Assembly: GCA_965267505.1 (NCBI GenBank)
Contig: OZ254081.1
Span: 744,001 to 808,000, forward strand
Reading direction: 5' to 3'
Source: JANQHS01 sp965267505
Lineage (GTDB): Bacteria > Bacteroidota > Bacteroidia > Cytophagales > CCMP332
Length of the DNA stretch: 64,000 nt
The notes below the pieces were generated by a model that made no database searches, was not told the origin of the DNA, and was given only the letters and a program-made list of their open reading frames with translations. This document shows positions 29,001 to 35,259 of this stretch, piece by piece; the stretch's first letter is position 1, and the number at the start of each line of letters is the position of its first letter. Position numbers and translations under genes: made by a program.

Positions 29001-29030
29001 CGCACGATTAAGAGATTGGTTAAACGCTGA
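20088..29030 (+). CDS. Giant T9SS-secreted adhesin-like protein with ten SprB repeats
   Basis: A 2980-residue secreted surface protein. A signal peptide ends near LPLFTLNAQ (residue 27). Residues about 184-980 are ten tandem SprB-type repeats of about 80 residues, each with (S/P)-x-C-N-G, A-x-GG-x-x-P, Y-S-I-D/T and D-x-N-G-C. Next comes an Ig-like segment (YQWQSSPDGAVW), then many repeats of about 90-100 residues opening with Y-C or F-C and a D-T pair, then two PKD-like domains (VGWEWRFDAP, SSWNWILDVG; about 2270-2440). Near 2650 is an Omp28-like region (VLMEHFTNSS, NSVPTSVFDGNKF). The last 75 residues are a type A T9SS sorting domain (FVLFPNPTSDMVYLRF, LPSGIYFVIAG). It is the last gene of the TIR/STAND operon, 20 nt after the lipoprotein. 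Confidence 0.93.
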   Translation: MGNFTINRFVGALVCALFILPLFTLNAQVNINTPGLTYFCGDSTFEAYGSIVIEETDSSAIDDGTVYTYRVGLPSGFQFEPGVGSLTLFPSNQFFNGSTITVADTFVEISYEAKASSATAFNTITIGGLRILAETPGIMPDTLFRVASSGTEAIITGDSISDRLPHGILASVDSIVFSASTVVQPLCNGENNGSITINATGGGGGFFYSVDNGSNFSSGNSFTNLGAGTYDLLVLDDSGCSELGPQEILVDPAPIVLDSSKNINISCNALADGQIAVYATGGTGSLYFSINSFADSTIVGDTIKNLTAGSYLPVIHDTNGCQLIVGALSITEPAAISFSQTNSDPSCNGFTDGNITFSASGGTPPLQYSIDNGGSFFSTNAFTSLGGGSYDLVVRDTNGCVTSSTNVVLTNPAAINYLGETLVDPSCNGENSGSITINGSGGSAPLSYSIDNGSNFQSSNAFPNLLAGSYDLVIQDANGCSTTPNNEVLTDPAALVIDSITKSDISCFGLTDGQLTLYAQGGTGALIYSYDGFATNNPEGTSFTGLSAGSYTPVLRDANLCQLVGTSQSIVEPSAVSITNESINDVSCNGAADGSITITATGGTAPLGFSITGGAPYQAGNSFTSLGGTGYTISVEDANGCTATGSTGTITEPTALVLSAPTETDPTCNGGSDGTVVVNASGGTPPYQYSIDNGSNYSSSATFSGLTAGTYNLAVQDDNGCITTGTTATLTDPAAINISGVSVTNVQCNAANDGLIVITASGGTGGLSYSITGAAPFQGSNNFPGLSPGSYTPAVSDANGCIAVNSSVSITEPSALQIINENLTDVSCNGLSDGSISITATGGTAPITYSITGGAPYQASNTFSGLAAGAFSISIRDNNSCVLAGTAGSISEPPVLVPGGSNVTNVSTAGGSDGVIQIVGTSGGTAPYLYSLDGGINTQSSNTFGGLTSGTYTVTVIDANGCTDLITPINVSEPGSGLQAGGIDINGGVSEDVCVGGTTPVINLNSAVDATGGNTDSTLNYQWQSSPDGAVWTDIGGATTSSYVVPSPYTITTFYRREATRGANPGSPFEGPVYTNFVVLNVNALPTATVLLESNAQCIEGNNLTVSGFPTPTGGATGSFSILPVTSALVTLGPGVAQFRPDSLTGAGAFTITYSYADDIGCADTDNDVLTINENTSASFATLKTDYLITDSTEILSGSPSGGVFSGPGISGNSFTPFVAGIGGPYNLVYQHFDGNGCLDSAVSVVNVLDTGGSVIVGLNASYCEYDAIASISAALPTGATARAPFWRITGNTGLSNFTATTVDFDPTAVTLTNTNLTVSFLFSKGGNPDSIKQTIIVYTQPVVGITGPAGPYCQTNTDYLFTGTPTSADGTWFSGNIADQGDGTAIFNPTAVTAGSQTLSYEFLDIGTGCRDTASVVRLVNALPTVSIDNIDNNYCSNAPDTLLTASPVPGGPTTGVFVGSGLSDNGNGSANFVPSSLVPTTYVLSYIFTDVNGCSNQTDSTVQVVQKPILNFDIPSFFYCENDTAQNVINVAPVGGSFSGMGMSGPDSVFYPGQRDTTGINLITYDYTDPMTGCRDVLTKSVNIEAKPNALFSILDTAYCDDVGGTIFIQSNKHLQGLGHAWAVSPDPTSIINVNSGQVTLSKDLMSGTQTYTIDYIFTETNTCKDSITDTFILKALPVVTYSIIDQAGSILTGSPISFCQNEDSIVLVGNQSGGIFVDNGTQADITNVPSSDSAFFSPALTFTRPGDNTDRQINYIFTDTVTGCTNDTTVVTIVNELPNPLAMDGWGVLPTETAEFCTEDDSALITGILPPGFTKLSSYFSMDQGNNGTIGGIFPFGTDSMYFKPKLQSGFYYVRYAYTSIEGCTDSVEQEVFINAVPAISAEFDLQPVLDTDTVRVCINDPMRYRLQVKDSSSVNPTVPVADSTIIFSDLTEPSTIFQDINGEWYFVPLNGNINGLHTISYEYISGGGCRDAEVFLIDLLDTPSTSISNLSAQYCQTELDRLIVLAGNSTITPGFGRFFTGIGDNIVVHDNLDETANFFPDSASWAQGQTIGFWYEESVSGKNCRDTVWYPVDVFPLPNPAFLLSTTSICQDDPVATVQPLFDIGTPTTWTDSAFFYTSHTGPVPDTAGQTLGHATIDPNLYTSVYSDIGNVDTITFIRISTEGCIDSLKREIVIHPRPRIDLNVVDKNNGDTIINFCNNDPTAFSLQFGNTDNISTTLAPVYNGIGVVGADFRGDIPQPGIEPIYLTFTTLAGCTSMDSVYTNVYAEPTAAFTVDNFCSYDSISFSDLSTADDTTETIFGFVKLPDTVVGWEWRFDAPSNLPDDFRQNPKYFYDESGDYTAELIITTSIGCNNDTDTTYHIGEPPIADFYWQEICVTKNVPFRDSTLFDADASSWNWILDVGVADTVQHPTYTYTTPGPKSIRLIVGTLSGCFDTATQTLDVRPIINIGGANPIYTSDFDNDIIEWRPGSLKAGQPDAYSWVQAVPNGNVINSSPDTSTIVWITSDTSTHLDGEESFVMGPCFDFTASQRPMMKIQYWNETAGGRTGAVLQASTDKGNSWFRIGNLETGLEWYNSDPIIGNPGQQPFDRIGWSGNTGEFVDSRHQLDDLRQRDDVLLRIAFGADTAAAQLDGFAFGDIWIGERTKKVLMEHFTNSSDLNAKQGDIDNNDLIATHLYDAYDVQFHTDFPQDDPANLDNPSDNSTRSFIYSINSVPTSVFDGNKFIGPTTTFTSSVNTLANGRNKLIEDRILQDADFQVDVISNKTQTGVSGDVRITALDNLQSEKLRIQTAIIEAYVDPNNLNGGVVLPNSTFKSVMKKMLPDAIGTFVERAWAKGEEQTFSFNYTYTNVYDPDTVNVVAFVQSGNTREIYQVNSDDSTKVYDPLGVNDSWNLDKNFEFVLFPNPTSDMVYLRFEEILEDDVHVVVMDQLGKTVFERDLQANEFEAELNLDYLPSGIYFVIAGSEENRTIKRLVKR
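20637..23020 (+). repeat. Ten tandem SprB repeats (about 240 bp units)
   Basis: Within the giant gene, about ten units of roughly 235-245 bp encode the pattern CNG...DG-x-I-x-(I/V)-x-A-x-GG...YS(I/L)...F-x-x-L-x-x-G-x-Y...D-x-N-x-C...(E/D)P. The repeats are clear in protein but diverged in DNA, so they are old rather than freshly amplified. The tenth lacks the leading cysteine (STAGGSDGVI). Confidence 0.85.
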
Positions 29031-29843
29031 TCACCTTAAAGCCAAAACAGGAATTTCCGTTTTGGAGGTGAGCTCCTTACTTACACTGTGGTGGAACATT
29101 TGTTTCACCACAGTGTATTTATGGGGTAAAAGGACGATTAGATCTGTATCATTCTGACTTGCAAATTCCGATATGGAGCTTGGAATGTCTTTTACCCTAA
29201 GTGTATGAGTGGTGAAATGAAAGTGATCTAATTCATTGACTGCAGTGATCCTGTTGCCCTCAGATTCCCCAGTCTGATTTTCCTGCACTAAGGTCAAAAT
29301 TTGAACCTCCGCCTTATGATTTTTCAGAATGTGCTTCAAGGGAGACAAAGATTCAGGTTCAACCTTCTCATATCCATTAATAGCAAGCAATATCCTTCTG
29401 ATTTCCTTTTGTTCAAATGCTAAAGGAACAACAGCAACAGGTAACTCAACTGATCGGACTACCTCACTGGCATTGGAACCAAAAACAAGCTTTTCTAATC
29501 CTCTTGCTCCCCTGGTTCCCATCAGAATAAGATCAATATGCTTTTCCTTGATTAGTTTCTCAATAGACCATACCAGGCTTCCAAATTTTGAAATAGTGCG
29601 GATTCTACCGATCAAGGAATTAAATTCATCCTCTAATTGTGCCTTTTCCTTTCTTAATCCTTCTACAGAATTCCTTTTTAAGATATCATCAATCGAAATG
29701 ATCATTTCAGAAGAAGCATGAACCATTTCATAAACATTAAGCAAATAGACCTCAAAGTCACTATGAGGAAATAACCTCAAGGCATAATCAACCGCATGTC
29801 GAGCGGATTCAGAGAAATCGGTTGGTATAAGGACCTGGATCAT
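29031..29843 (-). CDS. Universal stress protein, tandem UspA domains
   Basis: A 270-residue cytosolic protein with two Usp folds. The first domain opens IQVLIPTDFSESARHAVDYAL and ends with LILMGTRGARGLEKLVFGSNASEVV, which carries the ATP-binding G-x2-G-x9-G(S/N) motif. The second half (about 148-270) is diverged and lacks the full ATP motif (LIVLLPHKYTVVKQMFHHSV). Its stop codon directly abuts that of the convergent giant adhesin gene (TGA|TCA). An FNR-like palindrome lies about 80 nt upstream (29924-29935), so it is probably induced with the respiratory island. Confidence 0.93.
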   Translation of the reverse strand: MIQVLIPTDFSESARHAVDYALRLFPHSDFEVYLLNVYEMVHASSEMIISIDDILKRNSVEGLRKEKAQLEDEFNSLIGRIRTISKFGSLVWSIEKLIKEKHIDLILMGTRGARGLEKLVFGSNASEVVRSVELPVAVVPLAFEQKEIRRILLAINGYEKVEPESLSPLKHILKNHKAEVQILTLVQENQTGESEGNRITAVNELDHFHFTTHTLRVKDIPSSISEFASQNDTDLIVLLPHKYTVVKQMFHHSVSKELTSKTEIPVLALR

Positions 29844-29923
29844 TAGAATTGAATACTCCTAAATTCTTCCCCAAGAAAAATCCCTTTTTCAAACTCTCCG
29901 ATGAGTTCGCTCATTTGCACCAT

Positions 29924-29935
29924 TGATATTTATCA
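29924..29935. promoter_or_regulatory. FNR-like palindrome upstream of the first usp gene
   Basis: TGATATTTATCA, flanked as T-TGAT-ATTT-ATCA-G, fits the FNR/FixK-type TTGAT-N4-ATCAA core. It lies 81 nt upstream of the usp start (minus strand) and overlaps the stop codon of the Crp/Fnr-type regulator gene. The spacer is identical to that of the site at 32618-32629. Confidence 0.6.
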
Positions 29936-30994
29936 GAATTTCAAATGTTCAAGGCCTGAAACATCCTCAAGAGTAATATTTCGTCCTTTTATCCTTATTA
30001 AGCCCTCTTCTTTGAAATCAGAAAGGGTTCGGATCACAGATTCGGTGGTTGTTCCAACCATGCTCGCAAGATCATCCCTGGAGATTGCCATGGTAAATGG
30101 ATCTTCTCTTTCAGAATCCGAATAAGTGTTGAACAGCTGAACTAAGGCCTGTGCGACCCTTTTTCTAACTGTATTATAAGCAAGATCTAATAACTGATTT
30201 TCCTTTTCCAAGATCTCAGAACTCAGCATTTTAATAAATCGATTTGCCACATCCCTGTTATTATTCAAAAGAGCTAGGAAATCAGTCCTTGGAATTGTCA
30301 AAACCTCTGAATCTTCCATTACCATTCCTGAATCAGGATAGTTAGAGTTTTCGAGGATTGCTGTGTAACCTATGAATTCTCCAGGTTTGAACAATCCGGT
30401 TATGAATTCTTTTCCATCCTCATTCATTTTGAAAGTTTTGATCTTTCCGGATCTTAAAAAGTAAAGGGAGTTAGGATAATCCCCTTCTAAAAAGATCATG
30501 GTCTTCTTGGGGTATTTCCTTGATTTTCGGTCCTCAGAAAGAGCTTCCAACGCAGATTCTCCTTTTGCTTCATCCAAAAATTTCACCACACTCTCAGTTG
30601 TATTTTGAAACTTGTTCTTGAACATTTCGGCCCTTTTTAACCTTGACTCAACGGTATCCATCAACTCCATTTCATCAAAGGGTTTGGTTAAATAATCATC
30701 TGCACCCATGATCATTCCTTTTCTCTGATCAGATTTTTCGGTCTTCGCCGTCAGGAAAATAAAAGGAATAGAGGCCGTATTCGAACTCTTTCCAAGCATG
30801 TATAGAACTCCATAACCATCCAATTCAGGCATCATGATGTCGCAAATAATCAGGTCCGGGAGATGTTCTTTGGCCATCTCTACCCCAATTTTTCCGTTTT
30901 CTGCCTGCAATACCTGGAAACTTGCCAATTGAAGGATCTCAGCCGTATTCTGGCGGACATCCGGGTTATCTTCAATCAATAGGATCTTTTTCAT
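29933..30994 (-). CDS. Response regulator with REC, cNMP-binding-fold and Crp/Fnr helix-turn-helix domains
   Basis: A 353-residue transcription regulator. Residues 1-120 are a receiver with phospho-acceptor Asp52 in CDIMMPELDG and the conserved lysine in DDYLTKPFDE. Residues about 155-275 are a Crp-type beta-roll (IFLEGDYPNSLYFLRSGKIK; FKPGEFIGYTAIL). A winged helix ends the protein, with recognition helix GTTTESVIRTLSDF that keeps the Glu and Arg contacting GA in Crp/Fnr proteins. No iron-sulfur cysteine cluster is visible, so any oxygen signal should come from the kinase. Its start overlaps the histidine kinase gene by 23 bp. It is the best candidate to bind the nearby TGAT-N4-ATCA sites. 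Confidence 0.92.
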   Translation of the reverse strand: MKKILLIEDNPDVRQNTAEILQLASFQVLQAENGKIGVEMAKEHLPDLIICDIMMPELDGYGVLYMLGKSSNTASIPFIFLTAKTEKSDQRKGMIMGADDYLTKPFDEMELMDTVESRLKRAEMFKNKFQNTTESVVKFLDEAKGESALEALSEDRKSRKYPKKTMIFLEGDYPNSLYFLRSGKIKTFKMNEDGKEFITGLFKPGEFIGYTAILENSNYPDSGMVMEDSEVLTIPRTDFLALLNNNRDVANRFIKMLSSEILEKENQLLDLAYNTVRKRVAQALVQLFNTYSDSEREDPFTMAISRDDLASMVGTTTESVIRTLSDFKEEGLIRIKGRNITLEDVSGLEHLKF

Positions 30995-32573
30995 TTTTAG
31001 ATTTTGGTATGCGTAGTTGAAATTTTGTCCCTTTTCCTTCTGAACTATTGAATTCTACTTTCCCATCCAGTAATTCCACATATCGGGAAACTATATTCAG
31101 ACCAAGGCCGGTACCTTGAATATTTGAGGCATTACTTGCCCGGAAAAATCTTGTGAAAATATGACCGACATCCTCCTTCGGAATTCCCATTCCCTGGTCC
31201 TCCACTTCAAGAAACAATTCTTCTCCGTTAGTTGAGACCTGAAAGAAGATCTCTTTACCTGGATCTGAGTATTTTATTGCATTTGAAAAAAGGTTCTGAA
31301 GGATATTCCTTAAGATCTTTTTATCCAGTGTCCATGACTTACCATTGAGACTATTATTAAAAATGATCCTTTGACCTTCTTTGGATATTCCTTGCATTTC
31401 ATCAACCAATTCCTGAAAAAATTCGCCGAGCTCAAATTCTTCCGCTTCTACCCTAACCTTTCCTTCTTCCAATCTTCCAATGGAAAGAAAGTCATTTAAG
31501 ATCTCGGTAAGATTCTTGACCATCCCTCGAATCTTATTCAGGTGCTCATTAGATTTTTCAATCTGACCCTTTTCTCCGTATTGTTCAGCAAGGTAAACCG
31601 AAGAAAGAATTGTACTTAGGGGCGTTCTGAATTCATGAGAAGCCATGGAAACAAATCGGCTTTTCATTTCTCCCAATTCCATTTCTTGCGCTAGGGCATT
31701 TTTAATATTTTCCTCTGCCCTTCTCTGCTCTGTCACATTTTGCTCAACGATCATAATCCTATCGACCTTCTTTCCCTTACCCTTTAGAGGGACCGCATTA
31801 AGGAGATATTCGTTGTCCTTGATTTTCAGATCTACTTTTTTAGTTTCTCCATCAAAAACGGGAAGAATGGCCTCAATGGTAGATTTCCTGATACTTTCTT
31901 GCAATCTGTCTGGAAACGGGGTCCCCAATAAACTTTCACTTGTTACTCCCAGTCTGAACAATTCCTGTCCTTCAATAAAGACATACTTAAGATCCTTATC
32001 AATCACGCTTATGGTGCCCCGCGGAAAATTCCTGGCTATGATCCGGTAGAGTTCCTGGCTTTGTTCTAAGGATTGCTCAGCTTCTTTCCTTTCATCTACT
32101 TCCTTTTGAAGATCTATGACCATTTCCTGAATATCCTTGGTTTTTTGATCCACCATGCTTTCAAGATTTCGAGCATAGTCCTTTAACTTTTCCTGAATCG
32201 CCTTTCTATCGGAAACATCTGTTGTCAATGCCACAATAAAGTTTCCTTCAGGAGCAGAAAAATGATTAAGGCTAACTTCTATGTAAAACTCCTTCCCTGA
32301 TTTTTTACGGCCTTTTAGCTCCATGCCTTGTCCCATCGGCCTTGCATGGGGATTTTTTAGAAATCCATTTTGATGTCCAACATGTTTCTTCCGCGCACCT
32401 TCAGGAATAAGAACTTCAAGTTTTTCACCAATTAGCTCCCCTTTTTTGTATCCAAACATCTTCTCCCCTGCCTTGTTGGCATACCGTATACCTAACTCCT
32501 GGTCAAAAAGGAATAATCCTTCTCCAAGAGACTGAAATATGGACTCGAACAATTCTATGCTGGAATTCTTCAT
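30972..32573 (-). CDS. PAS-domain sensor histidine kinase (FixL-like layout)
   Basis: A 533-residue kinase with no membrane segment, so it senses inside the cell. PAS1 (about 5-120) has a FixL-like F-helix: His64 (RKKHVGHQ) aligns with the heme ligand His200 of Bradyrhizobium FixL and the G-x-G of MGQGM with its GIGR, but the oxygen-contacting Arg220 is Met84 here. Many non-heme PAS domains share this pattern, so heme is only a possibility. A coiled coil and PAS2 (about 172-285) follow, then the H-box ASHEFRTPLS with His313, and the ATPase motifs NLFSNAIKYS, EDQGMGIP and GTGLGLNIV. It is encoded with the REC-Crp/Fnr regulator and divergent from ccoI. Confidence 0.92.
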   Translation of the reverse strand: MKNSSIELFESIFQSLGEGLFLFDQELGIRYANKAGEKMFGYKKGELIGEKLEVLIPEGARKKHVGHQNGFLKNPHARPMGQGMELKGRKKSGKEFYIEVSLNHFSAPEGNFIVALTTDVSDRKAIQEKLKDYARNLESMVDQKTKDIQEMVIDLQKEVDERKEAEQSLEQSQELYRIIARNFPRGTISVIDKDLKYVFIEGQELFRLGVTSESLLGTPFPDRLQESIRKSTIEAILPVFDGETKKVDLKIKDNEYLLNAVPLKGKGKKVDRIMIVEQNVTEQRRAEENIKNALAQEMELGEMKSRFVSMASHEFRTPLSTILSSVYLAEQYGEKGQIEKSNEHLNKIRGMVKNLTEILNDFLSIGRLEEGKVRVEAEEFELGEFFQELVDEMQGISKEGQRIIFNNSLNGKSWTLDKKILRNILQNLFSNAIKYSDPGKEIFFQVSTNGEELFLEVEDQGMGIPKEDVGHIFTRFFRASNASNIQGTGLGLNIVSRYVELLDGKVEFNSSEGKGTKFQLRIPKSKNEKDPID

Positions 32574-32617
32574 AATTCAATTACTGCAATAAATGGATTA
32601 AGTGAAAAGCTAAAACC

Positions 32618-32651
32618 TGATATTTATCATATTAATTCCTAATGTTTATCA
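32618..32651. promoter_or_regulatory. FNR-like palindrome plus half-conserved second site between kinase and ccoI
   Basis: TGATATTTATCA (32618-32629) is a perfect TGAT-N4-ATCA palindrome. A weaker copy TAAT-GTTT-ATCA (32640-32651) is centred 22 bp away, two helical turns. Both lie in the 124-bp divergent region, so they could control the cco operon and the kinase-regulator operon. A -7-like TGCCTTTG sits at 32681-32688, just before ccoI. Confidence 0.6.
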
Positions 32652-32697
32652 GCCTGGGAAAATCCATTCAAAAGGAGTATTGCCTTTGAATAAGTAA

Positions 32698-35085
32698 ATG
32701 GAGTCCTCTCAATCCATACTGTCTAATTGTTATCATTGCAACGATCTCATCGAGAATGATCCAATATCTCATGAAGACAAGGAATTCTGCTGTGAGGGCT
32801 GCAAAACGGTTTATTCAATCCTTGAAAAGCAAGACCTCTGCGAATATTATGATCTAGACAAGGAACCGGGTATCAATCCTGGAAAGGTAGAATCAGATCG
32901 TTTCAATTATTTATTGGATCACGAGCTCGCCGCACAACTTCTTGACTATCATTCGGAGAAATTGGCCAAAATTACTCTTGAAGTGCCAAAAATGCATTGC
33001 ATTTCATGCATTTGGCTCTTGGAAAAACTATACCGTTTCGAACCTGGGATACTAGAATCCAGAGTTAACTTTCCGGCAAAAGAGCTTTTGGTGAGCTTTG
33101 ATCCTAAAAAGACCGACCTGAGGAACATTGTTTTTCTTTTAAGCTCACTTGGCTATGAGCCGGAATTGTCTGCTGCCTCAAAAGACAGAAAAAAGCCAAG
33201 GTCAATAAACCGAAAGCTTTGGATCCAAATTGGAATAGCGGGTTTCTCTTTTGGAAATATCATGCTATTGAGCATAACTGAATATCTTGATTTTCTTAGT
33301 CAGTTAGGTTCAGACTTTAGAAACAGCTTTGGTTTAATTTCCTTTTTCCTCGCTCTTCCCGTACTAATCTATTCAGACCTCGACTATTTCCGCTCGGCTA
33401 TTGGAGGAGTAAGAAAAAGAGTTCTTAATCTGGATGTTCCTCTAAGCCTTGGAATGATAAGTCTATTCGTATTCAGCAGCTTTGAGGTTTTTTTGAATAA
33501 TGGACTCGGGTATTTTGACTCCTTTGCCGGTCTCGTATTTTTTCTCCTGATCGGAAAAGCGTTTCAAGAAGGAACAATCAATTACATTTCTTTTGATCGT
33601 GATTATCGTTCATTTTTTCCCTTGTATGCCAATCGAATCAAGGCTGGAAAAAAGGAGACTATTCCTTTGGATAAGCTTGAAATCGGTGATAGGATACTGA
33701 TCCCTCATCAAGGCCTTATACCCGCGGATGGTTACCTTCTAAAAGGCTCTGCCGAAATAGACTATAGTTTTGTAACAGGAGAATCCATTCCCTCGGTTAG
33801 GGGATTAGGCGAAGTCTTATATGCAGGAGGAAAGCAAACAGGTTCAGCTATAGAACTAGAGCTCAAAAAACTGCCCTCCACCAGTTATCTAACAAGTCTT
33901 TGGGATTCAAAAAATGCTAAAAACCCAAGCTCGCCCCTTCTAAGATTAAATGATCTTGCAGGAAAATATTTCACTATTGGGGTCATTCTAATTGCTTCGC
34001 TGGGCTTTGCTCTTTGGCTGCCTGATCTTGGAAAAGCCTTTTCTGTATTTTCTTCGGTTTTGATTATTGCCTGTCCTTGCGCCCTCGCCCTTTCAGCCCC
34101 CTTCGCCTTCGGGAATGGAATGAGAATCCTTTCTCGTCTTGGCTTTTTTTTAAAAAACACCCAAGCACTGGAAAGTCTTTCAAAGATCGATTATATAATC
34201 TTTGATAAAACGGGAACCCTTACAGATCAGAAAAATGTAGAGGTAAACTACGAGGGAGAATTGTCAAAGCCTGAAGACTTTTCAAAGGTCCTTTCCCTTA
34301 CTTCTCAATCCACACATCCCCTAAGCAAAGTAGTCAGTGGGGCTATCCATGAGCCTAGCCTTCCAGTCAAGGACTTTAAAGAAGTTCTTGGGATGGGAAT
34401 TTCCGGGCGGGTGGAAAATACTTTCATCAAGATCGGAAAATCAGAATGGACAGGAGCCAATTCAAAGGAACCCGGGGTTTTCGTTTCATTCAATGGAGAA
34501 AACAAAGGAAGGTTCATCATTGAAGGAAGCCTTCGACAAAATATAAAGGGGATGCTTAAGGCCCTTCCTGAAGATTACAAATTGGCGATTTGCTCAGGAG
34601 ACAATGAGGCTTCCTGGAAGGGTTGGAAGGAAATTTTCCCAAAGGGCTCAAGGTTGAGATTCAACTGTAACCCCTTGCAAAAAGCGGAAGAAGTTGAAAA
34701 GCAGATTAAAGAGGGACGCAAGGTTGCAATGATCGGAGACGGGTTGAATGACGGGATTGCTCTCCAGAAGAGTCACGTTGGCTTGGCCTATGCACAGGAT
34801 AAAGAATACTTTACACCTGCCAGTGATGGAATCATTAGTGAGGGTAACCTGGGTCAGCTTAACAGGATATTACAATTTGCCAAAGATTGTAGGAGGGTGG
34901 TACTTATTAGTTTCATCATTAGTCTTTCATACAATATAATAGGATTATCAGTAGCCTTAGCTGGAAACCTAAGTCCTGTTTTTGCTGCAATCTTGATGCC
35001 TTTAAGCAGTATCACCGTTGTGATTTTTGCTGTATTTTCAACTGGAATTCTATCTCGTTACCGAGAACTAAAAAAAATGGCCTAA
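32698..35085 (+). CDS. ccoI: Copper-translocating P-type ATPase for cbb3 oxidase assembly
   Basis: A 795-residue P1B-type ATPase of the CcoI/FixI branch that supplies copper to cbb3 oxidase. The N-terminus has cysteine motifs (CYHC, CCEGC) and a heavy-metal-associated domain with MHCISC near residue 99. Eight membrane segments follow. Landmarks are VTGES (actuator loop), CPC in IIACPCALALSAP near residue 457, the phosphorylation site DKTGT near 502 and the hinge GDGLNDG. The stop lies 4 nt before ccoS and the gene leads the oxidase operon, strongly supporting the CcoI role. An FNR-like site lies upstream. Confidence 0.96.
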   Translation: MESSQSILSNCYHCNDLIENDPISHEDKEFCCEGCKTVYSILEKQDLCEYYDLDKEPGINPGKVESDRFNYLLDHELAAQLLDYHSEKLAKITLEVPKMHCISCIWLLEKLYRFEPGILESRVNFPAKELLVSFDPKKTDLRNIVFLLSSLGYEPELSAASKDRKKPRSINRKLWIQIGIAGFSFGNIMLLSITEYLDFLSQLGSDFRNSFGLISFFLALPVLIYSDLDYFRSAIGGVRKRVLNLDVPLSLGMISLFVFSSFEVFLNNGLGYFDSFAGLVFFLLIGKAFQEGTINYISFDRDYRSFFPLYANRIKAGKKETIPLDKLEIGDRILIPHQGLIPADGYLLKGSAEIDYSFVTGESIPSVRGLGEVLYAGGKQTGSAIELELKKLPSTSYLTSLWDSKNAKNPSSPLLRLNDLAGKYFTIGVILIASLGFALWLPDLGKAFSVFSSVLIIACPCALALSAPFAFGNGMRILSRLGFFLKNTQALESLSKIDYIIFDKTGTLTDQKNVEVNYEGELSKPEDFSKVLSLTSQSTHPLSKVVSGAIHEPSLPVKDFKEVLGMGISGRVENTFIKIGKSEWTGANSKEPGVFVSFNGENKGRFIIEGSLRQNIKGMLKALPEDYKLAICSGDNEASWKGWKEIFPKGSRLRFNCNPLQKAEEVEKQIKEGRKVAMIGDGLNDGIALQKSHVGLAYAQDKEYFTPASDGIISEGNLGQLNRILQFAKDCRRVVLISFIISLSYNIIGLSVALAGNLSPVFAAILMPLSSITVVIFAVFSTGILSRYRELKKMA

Positions 35086-35089
35086 ACTG

Positions 35090-35257
35090 ATGGAAATCAT
35101 ATTTACATTGATAGGTATTAGTGTTTTTTTGGCCATGTTTTTCCTGGGAGCCTTCATTTGGTCAATAAAAAAAGGTCAGTTCGATGATCCTTTTACCCCT
35201 GGAATCAGAATGCTCTTTGACGAATCAAAAAAATCTTCAAAAACAAAGAACAAGTAG
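35090..35257 (+). CDS. ccoS: cbb3-type cytochrome oxidase assembly protein CcoS
   Basis: A small 55-residue single-pass protein beginning MEIIFTLIGISVFLAMFFLG, followed by the CcoS signature AFIWSIKKGQFDD and then PFTPGIRMLFDE. CcoS is needed for cofactor insertion (heme b and copper) into cbb3 oxidase. It lies between ccoI (4-nt gap) and ccoNO (2-nt gap), its usual place. A TGAT-N4-ATCA match (35088-35099) overlaps the start codon but is probably coincidental. Confidence 0.95.
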   Translation: MEIIFTLIGISVFLAMFFLGAFIWSIKKGQFDDPFTPGIRMLFDESKKSSKTKNK

Positions 35258-35259
35258 AT

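Noticed and set aside
35088..35099. TGAT-N4-ATCA match at the start of ccoS
   Set aside because: It lies inside the operon over the start codon with only a 4-bp intergenic gap, and the bases are explained by the codons ATG GAA ATC; probably coincidence.
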